From Actinobacteria bacterium UBA5176 (lineage in GTDB: Bacteria; Actinomycetota; UBA4738): a stretch of 5,710 nt of DNA. Under the pieces are notes generated by a model. The model searched no databases. It saw only the letters and a list, made by a program, of their open reading frames with translations, and was not told where the DNA came from. Numbering within the stretch: position 1 is the first letter of the stretch; each line of letters begins with the position of its first letter. The stretch spans positions 1-5,710 of the forward strand of contig DHWS01000128.1 of the NCBI GenBank assembly GCA_002413305.1, given 5' to 3'. Both the position numbers and the translations under genes were made by a program. Shown piece by piece: positions 5,227 to 5,710 of this stretch.

Positions 5227-5710
5227 TCAGCCCAGCGCCGCGGCCAGGATGCGCTCGGCGGTCCGCTGGGCGAGCGCCTGCGCGGTCAGGGTGGGGTTCG
5301 GACCGCCCAGCCCGTTGGGAAGGACCGAGCTGTCCCCGACGAAGAGGCCGGACACATGGTGGGTCTGCCCGTCGGTGTCCACCACGCTGCGCTGCGGATC
5401 CGTCCCCATCCGCATCGTCCCCATGATGTGGGTGAGGAGCGACCGGGGGAAGTTCGTCCGGTGGACCTTGACGGCCCCGGCCGCCCTGAGCAGCTCGGCG
5501 GCCTTGCGGGCCAACCAATCCTGGCGCTCCTTCGAGGCCGGCGTCGGGTGGTAGACGACCTTCGGTACCGGCCCGTGCTCGTCGGGTGCCCAGTCGTCGG
5601 CCTGGATCACCCGGTTCTCGGGGTGCGCCTCGTCGTCGGTGCACACCAGCACGGACAGCGTGCGCCCGTACTCCGTGATCCGCTTGACGGCTTCCGGCCC
5701 GAAGAACCGG
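5227..5710 (-). CDS. GMC-family FAD oxidoreductase, C-terminal part (cut by window edge)
   Basis: The frame is open from the right edge, with 160 residues visible before the stop at 5229-5227. They cover the C-terminal substrate-binding domain of the glucose-methanol-choline oxidoreductase family. The hallmark HIMGTMRMGTDP carries the family's catalytic His (codon 5430-5428). VVDTDGQTHHVSGLFVGDSSVLPNG is the usual VVD-LFVGDSS block that closes on the FAD. GPNPTLTAQALAQRTAERI holds the conserved Asn (codon 5298-5296) at the second active-site position, where members have His or Asn. Such enzymes oxidise alcohols (sugars, sterols, choline, alkanols) to aldehydes, ketones or lactones with FAD. 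The N-terminal FAD-binding GxGxxG is outside the window, so the exact subfamily and any export signal cannot be judged. A GTG at 5652 lies in frame, but it is internal because coding similarity continues upstream (FFGPEAVKRITEYG). It is separated from carrier A by 147 bp and may belong to a preceding unit. Confidence 0.92.
   Translation of the reverse strand, partial: RFFGPEAVKRITEYGRTLSVLVCTDDEAHPENRVIQADDWAPDEHGPVPKVVYHPTPASKERQDWLARKAAELLRAAGAVKVHRTNFPRSLLTHIMGTMRMGTDPQRSVVDTDGQTHHVSGLFVGDSSVLPNGLGGPNPTLTAQALAQRTAERILAAALG

Noticed and set aside
4592..5644. 350-residue minus-strand open frame spanning the GMC and SCP2 genes in another frame
   Set aside because: It overlaps two genes that have clear family motifs and strong ribosome sites, and its translation is Arg/Gly-rich without a domain.

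Overview
The window is high-GC DNA with strong G/C bias at third codon positions. All eight genes lie on the minus strand and are tightly packed. This style, together with the gene families present (an IcmA-like acyl-CoA mutase, MeaB/ArgK GTPase, stand-alone SCP2 carriers and FDH-like zinc dehydrogenases), suggests an actinobacterium or a similar high-GC soil or water lineage. The sequence alone does not fix the taxon. There are no RNA genes, insertion sequences, CRISPR arrays or other mobile elements.

In transcription order (right to left) the genes are: (1) the C-terminal part of a GMC-family FAD oxidoreductase, cut by the right edge; (2) a 147-bp gap with short inverted repeats, the best place for a promoter; (3) SCP2-like lipid carrier A; (4) and (5) two tandem zinc-dependent alcohol dehydrogenases of equal length that align without gaps; (6) SCP2-like carrier B; (7) a stand-alone cyclic-nucleotide-binding domain protein; (8) a MeaB/ArgK-type G-protein chaperone; (9) the N-terminal 200 residues of a coenzyme-B12-dependent acyl-CoA mutase large subunit, cut by the left edge. 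From SCP2-A to the mutase the gaps are 58, 17, 18, 12, 50 and 5 bp, so this is probably one operon.

The mutase would usually be labelled methylmalonyl-CoA mutase. However, the two substrate-selecting positions visible here carry Phe81 and Gln199, the isobutyryl-CoA mutase pattern, rather than the Tyr and Arg of true methylmalonyl-CoA mutase. MeaB would then be the G-protein that loads and protects the B12 cofactor of this mutase.

A working model (inference) is a catabolic operon for a hydrophobic or branched alcohol, sterol or acid. The GMC enzyme and the two dehydrogenases would oxidise alcohol or aldehyde groups, the two SCP2 proteins would hold or present the lipophilic substrate or acyl-CoA, and the mutase with MeaB would rearrange a branched short acyl-CoA. 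The cyclic-nucleotide-binding protein would link the set to a cyclic-nucleotide signal. No single gene here is of an unknown type; the combination and the mutase specificity are the points of interest.
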